A stretch of 64,000 nt of DNA from HXMU1420-13 sp965601825 (lineage in GTDB: Bacteria; Bacteroidota; Rhodothermia; Balneolales; Balneolaceae), in NCBI GenBank assembly GCA_965601825.1, contig OZ271839.1, positions 2,356,001 to 2,420,000 of the forward strand, written 5' to 3'. Position numbers and translations under genes: made by a program. Positions 1 through 7,118 of the stretch are shown piece by piece; the first letter of the stretch is position 1, and each line of letters begins with the position of its first letter. The notes under the pieces were generated by a model. It searched no databases and was not told the origin of the DNA. It was given only the letters and a program-made list of their open reading frames with translations.

Positions 1-875
1 CGATTATTAAGGCGGATTTCATAATGTAAGTGAGGGCCTTCAGCTAGACCGGAATCACCGGCTTTAGCAATTTTTTGTCCACGTTTTACTTCAACACCAT
101 GACGGATACCATCTTCATAGGCAGAAAGGTGAGCATATAAGGTTTCATATCCGTAACCATGATCTATTATTACTATTCTTCCAAGGTTTCCTTGTCTGCC
201 TGCAAACTTTACGACACCATCGCCGGTCGCATAAACCGGTGCACCAATATCAGCACGGAAATCAAGTCCATTATGCGGTCTTCTATAACCTAAAATTGGA
301 TGATCTCGCATACCAAAACCGCTTAACAAAATTCCACTACTTGGTTTAATAGCAGGTATATGACGCATCTTTTCAGCGTTTTCATTGTACTGGTGTCTAA
401 GTTCTTCAAAACTCAAATTTTGAATACCAATTTTACGCTCAAGGTTATCTACTCGTTCCGATGTCCATCGTAGAAGTTCTGCAGTGTTTTGTTCATAAAT
501 ATCAAACTCGCCATATATATCAGCACCGCCAACACCCGCCTGACGTTCATCCATAGAAATGGTTTCTAAGCCTAAAATAGAACGATAGACTTCATTGTCA
601 CGAGATGCGATTTCATCAAGTTCTTCATCGAGATTAATTAGCGCTGATCGAGTAGATTCAAGTTGATCAAATAGTGCTCTGTTTTCCGCTTGAAGGGCTA
701 ACTCTGTAGGTGTTCCAATCTTTGTTGATAAGATAATTATGCCTAAACCTGCAATTACAACACCATTTAAAATCCAAATAGCAAGATTGTAGATGATTTG
801 CTCTCTGCGTTTATACTCAATGGGTATAAATTCACATGAATCTTCGTCGTAATAATAGTGGTTTTTAAGTGACAT
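1..875 (-). CDS. M23 family metallopeptidase, C-terminus beyond the window
   Basis: This is a membrane-anchored peptidoglycan endopeptidase of the LytM/M23 type, and its 3' end runs off the left edge. The reading frame starts at an ATG at 873-875 (MSLKNHYYYDED). A single transmembrane segment lies near residues 30-50, followed by an alpha-helical, coiled-coil-like stretch to about residue 170. The M23 domain then begins, with the motifs GFGMRDHPILGYRRPHNGLD (first Zn ligand) and GPHLHYEIR (catalytic HxH). Proteins with this layout hydrolyse peptide cross-links or act as scaffolds at envelope assembly sites; whether this one is active cannot be decided because the end is missing. It lies 73 bp from the end of hprK on the same strand. 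Confidence 0.9.
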   Translation of the reverse strand, partial: MSLKNHYYYDEDSCEFIPIEYKRREQIIYNLAIWILNGVVIAGLGIIILSTKIGTPTELALQAENRALFDQLESTRSALINLDEELDEIASRDNEVYRSILGLETISMDERQAGVGGADIYGEFDIYEQNTAELLRWTSERVDNLERKIGIQNLSFEELRHQYNENAEKMRHIPAIKPSSGILLSGFGMRDHPILGYRRPHNGLDFRADIGAPVYATGDGVVKFAGRQGNLGRIVIIDHGYGYETLYAHLSAYEDGIRHGVEVKRGQKIAKAGDSGLAEGPHLHYEIRLNN

Positions 876-948
876 TTAGTTTGTACTCCAACGCAGTTAA
901 GATAGCGACAATCACTTCGTAATAAAAGAGAGTAATTGCTTGAACTTG

Positions 949-1980
949 TTACTCAATATCTCCTTCAAAATATTCAATAGCTCGCTTCATAGTATCATTA
1001 TTACCTTTGGATTTTTCTGCGATGCTATTCTGAATTCGATCCTGAAACGCTTGTGCGGCATCATATCCATAATGTTTCAGTAAATGATTCATCGCAATTA
1101 CTTCTGCAATAACTGTTATGTTTTTACCGGGAGTAATTGGCAATTGAATAAATGGTACTTCAACATCGAGCAGATTAACCGTATCGTGGTCTAGTCCGGT
1201 TCGATTTATATCCAAATTATCGTCCCACAAAGTGAGTTCCATTACAACTTCTAATCTTTTCTGATATCTTATAGAGCGGATTCCAAACATTTTCATCACA
1301 TCGACGATCCCTAATCCTCGAATTTCCATGAAATGTTTGCTTATTTGAGTTGCAGCTCCCATCAAAACACTGCTTTTCTTTGTAAGCATAACAACATCAT
1401 CTGCAACTAAACGATGCCCTCTTTCTACCAGATCTAAAGCAACTTCACTTTTACCAATTCCGGAGCGTCCAACAATCAAAATTCCGATTCCATATACGTC
1501 AACCATAGCACCATGTACTACCGTTTGTAATGCAAATTGATCTTCCAGAAAATCCCTCAACAATTGCATGAAACGGGTAGTCTCATATGGAGTTGTATAG
1601 ACCGGTATTCCTGCTTCTTCGGCAAGAATCAGGAGGTAATCAGGTAACACATTACCATCGGTTAAAAAAATAACAGGGAGCTGAAACTGAAGAATATTCC
1701 TAAAAGCTGAAATCTGCTTTTCTTTCGACATGTTCTCCAAAAACTGGTTTTCGGTATTTCCCAGTATCTGAACCCTTTGATAAGTATACAGTTTAACATA
1801 ACCGGCTAATGCTAATCCCGGCCTGTGTAGATCTGCTTCCCGCACATATCTATCGGCACAACAATCTTCAGCTGCACAAGCAATAAGATTGATATTTACC
1901 CGATCCCTCAGGCTTTCAACGATATATTTAACGCTAATCTTTTCCTTTATAGGGATCGGAGGTTGAGAAGTAAATGCCAT
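949..1980 (-). CDS. hprK: HPr kinase/phosphorylase
   Basis: The 343-residue product matches HprK over its full usual length. It phosphorylates and dephosphorylates a regulatory Ser of HPr or an HPr-like protein. A Walker A motif GRSGIGKSE sits at residues 171-179, and the HprK signature IEIRGLGIVDVMKMFG follows. The N-terminal half is the usual substrate-sensing Rossmann-like domain. The gene is the last of an xer-hpf-hprK group on the minus strand and starts 3 bp after the hpf stop. No HPr or PTS gene is visible in this window, so its target lies elsewhere. The hpf-hprK pairing is common in Bacteroidota-Chlorobi relatives (family knowledge). Confidence 0.95.
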   Translation of the reverse strand: MAFTSQPPIPIKEKISVKYIVESLRDRVNINLIACAAEDCCADRYVREADLHRPGLALAGYVKLYTYQRVQILGNTENQFLENMSKEKQISAFRNILQFQLPVIFLTDGNVLPDYLLILAEEAGIPVYTTPYETTRFMQLLRDFLEDQFALQTVVHGAMVDVYGIGILIVGRSGIGKSEVALDLVERGHRLVADDVVMLTKKSSVLMGAATQISKHFMEIRGLGIVDVMKMFGIRSIRYQKRLEVVMELTLWDDNLDINRTGLDHDTVNLLDVEVPFIQLPITPGKNITVIAEVIAMNHLLKHYGYDAAQAFQDRIQNSIAEKSKGNNDTMKRAIEYFEGDIE

Positions 1981-1983
1981 GAA

Positions 1984-2280
1984 TTAATGAGCGAATTTTT
2001 TTTCTTTATATCTTTTTAATTGGCGAGCCAGATTATCTACAGCTTTGGAAATAGCTTTTTCATATTTCTCTGCGCGTTCCTCTGCTTTTAAAGTTTTGTT
2101 CGGGATTTTTAAATGAATCTCCGCTTTTTGAGGGTTTTTTATTGATGCAGATGGTTCAAGAACAATGGTACAACTTACTATTCGATCGAAGTATTGAGGT
2201 AGTTTTTCGACTGCTTCATGAGCATAATCTTTTAATTGTTGGCTTGCTTCGAAATGACGGGCTGTAAAATTAACAGTCAT
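1984..2280 (-). CDS. hpf: ribosome hibernation-promoting factor (short HPF/RaiA family)
   Basis: A 98-residue protein of the sigma-54 modulation/RaiA family, which binds the 30S decoding centre and idles ribosomes in stationary phase. The start MTVNFTARHFEAS at 2280 is chosen over an upstream in-frame ATG because a strong Shine-Dalgarno (AAGGAGG) lies 5 bp before it. Typical features are the basic C-terminal helix LARQLKRYKEKK and the beta strand ending in EIHLKIPNKTLKAEE. It is the short form without the dimerising C-terminal domain of long HPF. It lies between xer and hprK, and its SD overlaps the xer stop codon, so translation of the two is probably coupled. Confidence 0.93.
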   Translation of the reverse strand: MTVNFTARHFEASQQLKDYAHEAVEKLPQYFDRIVSCTIVLEPSASIKNPQKAEIHLKIPNKTLKAEERAEKYEKAISKAVDNLARQLKRYKEKKFAH

Positions 2281-2285
2281 GATTT

Positions 2286-2292
2286 CCTCCTT
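2286..2292 (-). promoter_or_regulatory. Shine-Dalgarno of hpf
   Basis: AAGGAGG read on the minus strand, 5 bp upstream of the ATG at 2280. It decides the hpf start and overlaps the stop codon of the upstream xer gene (2291-2293). Confidence 0.75.
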
Positions 2293-3208
2293 AGTTTTTT
2301 GCTCTTGGATGTGCTTGTTCATATACATTTTTTAGGCGCTCAACACTAGTGTGAGTATAAACTTGCGTTGCCGCAAGATTAGCATGACCTAAAAACTCCT
2401 TTATTATCCTGATATCAGCACCATTATCCAGCATATGTGTTGCAAAACTATGCCGTAAAACGTGCGGTGATTTCTGTGTCACTTCACTATGTGCTTTCAG
2501 GTATCGTTCGACCATGTATCGAACGGTTCTATCATAAATTCTTTGTCCACTTGCTGCTAAAAACAATGATTTCCTAGCATCTGAATCTGTTCGTGGTCCA
2601 TATAATGAGATTCGCTGCTTAATGAAATCTTTTAAAATATTAACAGCTGTTTTTCCGATAGGAATAACTCTTTGTTTGTTGCCTTTACCTGTAACTGTAA
2701 TTTGACCTGCTCGAAGATCAACATCTGTAATATTTAGTCCAACAAGTTCGCTAACACGAATTCCTGTGCCATAAAACACTTCCAGGATTGCTCTATCTTG
2801 TAAACCTTTAACAGTTGATATGTCGACGGATTCAAGTAGCCGTTCTAGGTCGTCGGACGTAACAGTTTTCGGTAATGTTTTATCCTTTTTTGGTACAACA
2901 AGTAGATGAGCCGGGTTTTTCTCAATATAACCACGTTTAAATGAATACTTAAAAAAGGAACGAATAGCAGCTACTTTTCTGGATATTGAGCTCTTAGCTA
3001 AACCTTCATCAGATAATTCTCCTAACCATAATCGAATAGTTAGTCTGTTAATCGAGTTTAATTCTATTTGATCTGTGTCTATTTCTAATTGCCGAGAACA
3101 GAATTCGAGGAAAGACTCTAAATCGTTTTTATAAGACGTGATTGTATGAGGGGAAGCGTTTCGTTCTACCTGTAAGTACCGTAGATATTTCTCAATCAGC
3201 ATTTTCAT
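2291..3208 (-). CDS. xerC: tyrosine recombinase XerC/XerD
   Basis: A 305-residue site-specific recombinase of the Xer family, which resolves chromosome dimers at dif. The N-terminal core-binding domain (LIEKYLRYLQVERNASPHT) is followed by the catalytic domain with the R...H-R-H...Y set: GTGIRVSEL (Arg), HVLRHSFATHML (His, Arg), LGHANLAATQVYTHT (His, Tyr). The ATG at 3208 is preferred; a TTG six codons upstream has no clear ribosome-binding site. Whether it is XerC or XerD cannot be settled by eye. It heads the xer-hpf-hprK group. There are no cargo genes or att sites, so it is a housekeeping Xer rather than an integrase. Confidence 0.93.
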   Translation of the reverse strand: MKMLIEKYLRYLQVERNASPHTITSYKNDLESFLEFCSRQLEIDTDQIELNSINRLTIRLWLGELSDEGLAKSSISRKVAAIRSFFKYSFKRGYIEKNPAHLLVVPKKDKTLPKTVTSDDLERLLESVDISTVKGLQDRAILEVFYGTGIRVSELVGLNITDVDLRAGQITVTGKGNKQRVIPIGKTAVNILKDFIKQRISLYGPRTDSDARKSLFLAASGQRIYDRTVRYMVERYLKAHSEVTQKSPHVLRHSFATHMLDNGADIRIIKEFLGHANLAATQVYTHTSVERLKNVYEQAHPRAKN

Positions 3209-3230
3209 CAGCCGAAATATGTTCAACTGT

Positions 3231-3258
3231 CACATAAAATGAAACAAAGCTTTATGTG
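3231..3258. repeat. inverted repeat between glycosyltransferase and xer
   Basis: CACATAAA (3231-3238) and TTTATGTG (3251-3258) are perfect 8-bp arms around a 12-bp loop. The element sits after the glycosyltransferase stop and just upstream of xer. On the minus strand no T-tract follows, so it is either a weak terminator for the upstream gene or an operator near the xer promoter. Confidence 0.4.
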
Positions 3259-3269
3259 TTTTTGATGAA

Positions 3270-4421
3270 TTATACGGGTCGACCTTTCCAGCTCGATTTC
3301 CATCCAAATATGCGATTGAGAATGCATTTTAATCCAAGTAATTGATACCAGATAATTGCAAAGGGGTGAAAAATTGCCATCCACCAATTCCATTTAAACC
3401 AAATGTTGAGAATTAATCTTTGAAAGATGTAGAGAAGTATGATTAGAATTGATAGACCAAGAAGTATTTGATCATTATTTAAGTAACCAATCACCAATGT
3501 GAAAAATGGAAACACAAAGAATAGGAGATGCAAAATTCCCATAAATATAAATTCAAATGAACTGCCAAATCCTGCTAAGAAATTTTTCTGCAGGCCCTGC
3601 CATATTTCTGACCCTGATGTATACATTCTGCAATACACAGAATTGATTCCGTTCATCATAGAAAGAGTGAAACCATTGTTCTTTAGATTTCTAGCGAGCT
3701 CCATGTCTTCCACAACTGCCTCTTTGACTCCCTGATGACCATTAATTCCGTTGTAAGCTGATTTATTAAATGCTATAAACTGTCCACAAGCAGCCACAAA
3801 TTTTGGGTTTAGGAAAGATTTTAAAAAACCAGGCATCCATCGAGGAGATCTCTCTACATAAGTAGCAGGTAATAGAGTAAGAAGGGCGAAATAGATCGTT
3901 GGTACAATCAATTTTTCCAGGAATCCATGAACTCTCTGTTGAGGCCAAACCGTTAATGCATCAATGTTTGACAGTTTGCAAGTGGCTTTACTAATAGTAT
4001 CTGGTTCTAACCAAACATCAGCATCAATAAATACTAAAATATCTCCACTAGCTTTTTGTGATAACTGATGACAAGCCCAAGGTTTTCCAAGCCAATCTTC
4101 CGGTTTAGGTTTTCCATTAATGATTTTAAGTTGATCTGAACTTGATGATAGATGCTTTAAAATGTCAGGTGTAGTATCTGTTGAATTATCATCTAAGACT
4201 AATATTTCCTTGTTTTCATATGTTTGATCTATCAATGATTTGACACACTTTTCAATAACATTTTCTTCATTTCTTGCTGGCACACAAATGCTTACTTTCG
4301 GTTGATTTGCAACATTTAAAAGTGATTGATCTGCAATTGATTTAAACTCAAACCGATTTCGTAACAAGACGGCCGTTGTTAAAATCATAAATAGTAATGC
4401 TGCACCAAGTATGTAAATCAT
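3270..4421 (-). CDS. family 2 glycosyltransferase, CruC-like (carotenoid glucosylation)
   Basis: This 383-residue inner-membrane GT-A enzyme has an N-terminal anchor, the GT2 motifs VSICVPARNEENVIEKC, LDDNSTDTT and FIDADVW (metal-binding DxD), the acceptor-side motif AVVEDMELAR, and about three transmembrane segments at the C-terminus. It resembles the GT2 enzymes that glycosylate hydroxylated carotenoids (CruC, CrtQ types). The inference rests mainly on context: a divergent CrtC-type carotenoid hydratase starts 60 bp away, and an acyltransferase follows that gene. A general polyprenyl or hopanoid glycosyltransferase is the main alternative. Confidence 0.75.
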   Translation of the reverse strand: MIYILGAALLFMILTTAVLLRNRFEFKSIADQSLLNVANQPKVSICVPARNEENVIEKCVKSLIDQTYENKEILVLDDNSTDTTPDILKHLSSSSDQLKIINGKPKPEDWLGKPWACHQLSQKASGDILVFIDADVWLEPDTISKATCKLSNIDALTVWPQQRVHGFLEKLIVPTIYFALLTLLPATYVERSPRWMPGFLKSFLNPKFVAACGQFIAFNKSAYNGINGHQGVKEAVVEDMELARNLKNNGFTLSMMNGINSVYCRMYTSGSEIWQGLQKNFLAGFGSSFEFIFMGILHLLFFVFPFFTLVIGYLNNDQILLGLSILIILLYIFQRLILNIWFKWNWWMAIFHPFAIIWYQLLGLKCILNRIFGWKSSWKGRPV

Positions 4422-4440
4422 ATTGAACGAAAAGTAGTAT

Positions 4441-4455
4441 TCTCAAGGTTTGAGA
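4441..4455. promoter_or_regulatory. possible operator between divergent carotenoid genes
   Basis: TCTCAA-GGT-TTGAGA is a perfect 6-bp dyad in the 60-bp divergent promoter region between the glycosyltransferase and the hydratase. Its position suits a shared regulator, but no second copy was seen. Confidence 0.3.
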
Positions 4456-4481
4456 GCAGCAGTATAACCGAAAAAACCGGG

Positions 4482-5549
4482 ATGAACATTTCCACAAATA
4501 TTAAAGATGAATTTCTTGATGATAAAAAGCCAAGAACAGGGTATGAGTGGTGGTATTTTGATGCTATTTCTGCGGACAAATCCTGGTCGATTGTAATTAT
4601 TTTTTATCAAGGTAACCCATTTTCTACCAATTATATAGAAGGAAAATATTCCAAACGTTCTGAGGAATATCCTGCACTTAGTATTTCGGTGTACAAAAAC
4701 GGGAAAGCAGAGTATTACAGCTTTCTTGAATTTCCTAAATCACAATTCCTTTATGATGCCGAAGATGATATTCATTTATCTATAGGCGGGTGTGCTTTTC
4801 ACCGAAAGACATCATCTGATTCAATCGAATATGAAGTTAATTTGAATCAAACGTTAGAATCTGGGCATTCTATTGTAGGTAAATTGAAATTTATAGGTGA
4901 CCGAACATCCAATAATTTGATTTCAAGCTCCAAAAAAGGAGACCGACATTACTGGAATTTACTGCAACCAAGAAGTAAAGTGGTTGGGTCTTTTAAAATT
5001 GCAGGTAAAACTGATTCATATCATGTTGGCTTTCATGGAGATGGATATCATGACCACAATGTTGGTCATGAGATAATGAGCGAAAGCTTTAAAGATTGGT
5101 ATTGGGGACGATTTCATTTCCCAAAGTATACCATCGTCTATTATATCATGAATGGTTATAAAACCAAACAGCATCAAGCCTGGTTAATATCTCGGGATAA
5201 TCAGGAATTAGCCGGTTTTTTTGATAAAATCGAGCTTACTAATAAAAAAAAGAATGTTCTTGGTTTAGAATCATTCAGAGAAATAAAGCTTGCGGGTCTA
5301 TTAGGAAATCTAACGATCGTTAATAATAAGATTATTGATAACGGACCATTTTATCAGAGATACTTATCTGAAGCCATATTCAAAGATGTGTCCGGTTCTG
5401 AATCCCAAGTCGGTATTTCTGAATACATCAATCCAAGCAGAATAGAAGAGCAAAAGTATTGGTGGATGGTAAGAATGCGATTAAGATATCTGCGTGAGAA
5501 AGCACATTGGGTTCAAAAATCCAAGATATTTTATGAGTGGACCTGGTGA
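4482..5549 (+). CDS. crtC: CrtC-type carotenoid 1,2-hydratase (hydroxyneurosporene synthase family)
   Basis: A 355-residue protein with the family hallmark EWWYFD at residues 22-27 and a later block GYHDHNVGHE plus WYWGRFHFP, both typical of CrtC. The enzyme adds water across the terminal C1-C2 double bond of acyclic carotenoid ends, giving the tertiary hydroxyl that can then be glycosylated. It starts with ATG, no signal peptide is evident, and it diverges from the glycosyltransferase. Its 3' end overlaps that of the convergent acyltransferase by 19 bp. AttH-like lipocalin hydrolases share the fold, but the neighbours favour a carotenoid role. Confidence 0.82.
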   Translation: MNISTNIKDEFLDDKKPRTGYEWWYFDAISADKSWSIVIIFYQGNPFSTNYIEGKYSKRSEEYPALSISVYKNGKAEYYSFLEFPKSQFLYDAEDDIHLSIGGCAFHRKTSSDSIEYEVNLNQTLESGHSIVGKLKFIGDRTSNNLISSSKKGDRHYWNLLQPRSKVVGSFKIAGKTDSYHVGFHGDGYHDHNVGHEIMSESFKDWYWGRFHFPKYTIVYYIMNGYKTKQHQAWLISRDNQELAGFFDKIELTNKKKNVLGLESFREIKLAGLLGNLTIVNNKIIDNGPFYQRYLSEAIFKDVSGSESQVGISEYINPSRIEEQKYWWMVRMRLRYLREKAHWVQKSKIFYEWTW

Positions 5550-6223
5550 TTCCTTGTCCTTAATTCAGCCAGAAGATCATCTAAATTTGATTTAAATAGA
5601 CTAGTTAATTCTTTTCTGCTCAATGAATTGCTAAAATCAAGTGACTCTCCAACTAATATGTTTAAATCAGGTCTATTTGACTTTGAATGATCTATGTAGA
5701 TTGCAATTGGGACAAAATCCAGACCGGTAGAATTTTGATATAACCAGGCCAGTCCGTCTTTAAACTCATTGGTTTTGTTTGAAACCGGGAAAATTTCACC
5801 TTCAGGATAAACAAACAAAGATGCTCGGTCTCTTTCCATTGATTCCAGTGCGTAACGTAAAGATGTTATGGTGGACCTTGGATCATTCAGGTTTACAGAA
5901 AAAGCCCCAATTCTTGAGAAAAACCGATATTCCATCATCTGTTTATCTTCCATTAAGGCTCTGGCTTTCTGATTGAAATGCTTTTCAGCCAGATAAAGTG
6001 GAATTAAGCCGTCCCACCAATAATTGTGATTTAAGTAATAAACGGTTCTTGAATCTCGTGTTGGTTTGTACTTCTGATATACATTTACACTTTTAAAACG
6101 CAGCTTCATCAGCAGGCGAGTATACCAATGAAAAAAATTAACAAGAAAACGAGATTCGTTGGCCGGAATAAAATCCACTTCTTTTTTTCTAGTGATGATA
6201 GTGTTAGTCGCTGTATCTTTCAA
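5531..6223 (-). CDS. PlsC-type acyltransferase, CruD-like
   Basis: A lysophospholipid-acyltransferase-fold protein of about 230 residues with the catalytic HX4D motif in NHNYWWDGLIP (His66, Asp71) and the substrate-binding block FVYPEGEIFP. In green sulfur bacteria and relatives such enzymes (CruD) acylate the sugar of carotenoid glucosides. Next to a CrtC hydratase and a GT2 glycosyltransferase, that is the best inference. The longest frame begins at a TTG (6221-6223), 2 bp from the divergent methyltransferase ATG and without a clear ribosome-binding site; a GTG 15 codons downstream is the alternative start. A phospholipid PlsC cannot be excluded. Confidence 0.75.
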   Translation of the reverse strand: MKDTATNTIITRKKEVDFIPANESRFLVNFFHWYTRLLMKLRFKSVNVYQKYKPTRDSRTVYYLNHNYWWDGLIPLYLAEKHFNQKARALMEDKQMMEYRFFSRIGAFSVNLNDPRSTITSLRYALESMERDRASLFVYPEGEIFPVSNKTNEFKDGLAWLYQNSTGLDFVPIAIYIDHSKSNRPDLNILVGESLDFSNSLSRKELTSLFKSNLDDLLAELRTRNHQVHS

Positions 6224-6225
6224 TT

Positions 6226-6885
6226 ATGAAAAAACACCGAGGAAAGCCGATAATTCCAATATCCGACCAACGCATCGAAAAATATGCTGAAGCGCATTCT
6301 GTGCAAGATTCTGAAGAATTAAAAGCATTAATTGAGTCAAGCGACCAGTCTCTTGAATACATTGATATGTTGAGTGGATCAATAATTGGAGGCTTTCTAC
6401 AACAAATAATCCAGATATCCTGTGCTAAAAAAATTCTTGAAATTGGAACATTTACTGGATATTCGGCAATTAAAATGGCTGAGGCATTACCTGATGATGG
6501 TTTGATATATACCCTAGAGATGAATCTTAGGTATCAAGAATTGGCGGAAAAACATTTCGAAGTATCTGCTCAAAAATCAAAAATCAAATTATTGAAAGGT
6601 AACGCACAACAATTGATTGATCAGATTGACGATGTTTTTGACTTAGTGTATTTGGATGGAGATAAGCTACGCTATGAGTTATATGTTGAAAAAGTACTTC
6701 CAAAACTTAAATCCGATGGATTAATCATAGCAGATAATGTGCTTTGGGACGGAATGGTTTTAAATCCAGAAGATCATAAATCGCAGGCTATAGCAGATTT
6801 CAATCATTTTGTTTGCGAAGACTCCAGACTTGAAGTTGTACTACTTCCAATACGGGATGGTGTTTCCTTAATTCGAAAGCTATGA
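6226..6885 (+). CDS. O-methyltransferase, CCoAOMT/COMT-like family 3
   Basis: A 219-residue class I SAM-dependent methyltransferase. The SAM site appears as ILEIGTFTGYSAIKMAEAL, the metal and catalytic region as DLVYLDGDKLRYELY, and the acidic motif as LIIADNVLWDGMV. The family methylates catechol-type hydroxyls using a divalent metal. The substrate is unknown; carotenoid methylation is not supported because this family acts on small catechols. Its start lies 2 bp from that of the divergent acyltransferase, and its 3' end overlaps the DUF2892 gene by 6 bp. Confidence 0.88.
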   Translation: MKKHRGKPIIPISDQRIEKYAEAHSVQDSEELKALIESSDQSLEYIDMLSGSIIGGFLQQIIQISCAKKILEIGTFTGYSAIKMAEALPDDGLIYTLEMNLRYQELAEKHFEVSAQKSKIKLLKGNAQQLIDQIDDVFDLVYLDGDKLRYELYVEKVLPKLKSDGLIIADNVLWDGMVLNPEDHKSQAIADFNHFVCEDSRLEVVLLPIRDGVSLIRKL

Positions 6886-7098
6886 GTCCTTGGAGGTGCT
6901 CTTAACTGTTGATAAGCCGAATAATTTGTAGAAGGGGCAATGACTTAAACAGCTTGAGAGAGCCCAGAAGAGTGCAGCAATAATTAATACGTTTCCAAAT
7001 AGCCCTTTTATAATACCGGAAACAAACAAAATCCCAACCAAAACGGAGAATACAATTCGCGTTATTCGGTCAGTTTGGTTGAGATTTTTTTTCATCAT
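6880..7098 (-). CDS. DUF2892 (YgaP-like) inner-membrane protein
   Basis: A 72-residue protein with two hydrophobic helices (residues 12-30 and 33-50) and the typical DUF2892 opening NQTDRITRIVFSVL. Two cysteines (SSCLSHCPFYKLFG) follow the second helix, as is usual in the family, where the domain is often joined to rhodanese or found near sulfur and metal genes. It starts 21 bp after the multicopper oxidase stop on the same strand, so it probably belongs to the copper operon. The function is unknown. Confidence 0.8.
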   Translation of the reverse strand: MMKKNLNQTDRITRIVFSVLVGILFVSGIIKGLFGNVLIIAALFWALSSCLSHCPFYKLFGLSTVKSTSKDS

Positions 7099-7118
7099 TC
7101 TAAATTATTTTATCCAAA

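Noticed and set aside
2291..3208. Tyrosine recombinase as an integrase of a genomic island
   Set aside because: No tRNA, att repeats or cargo genes; it has Xer motifs and sits in a housekeeping operon.
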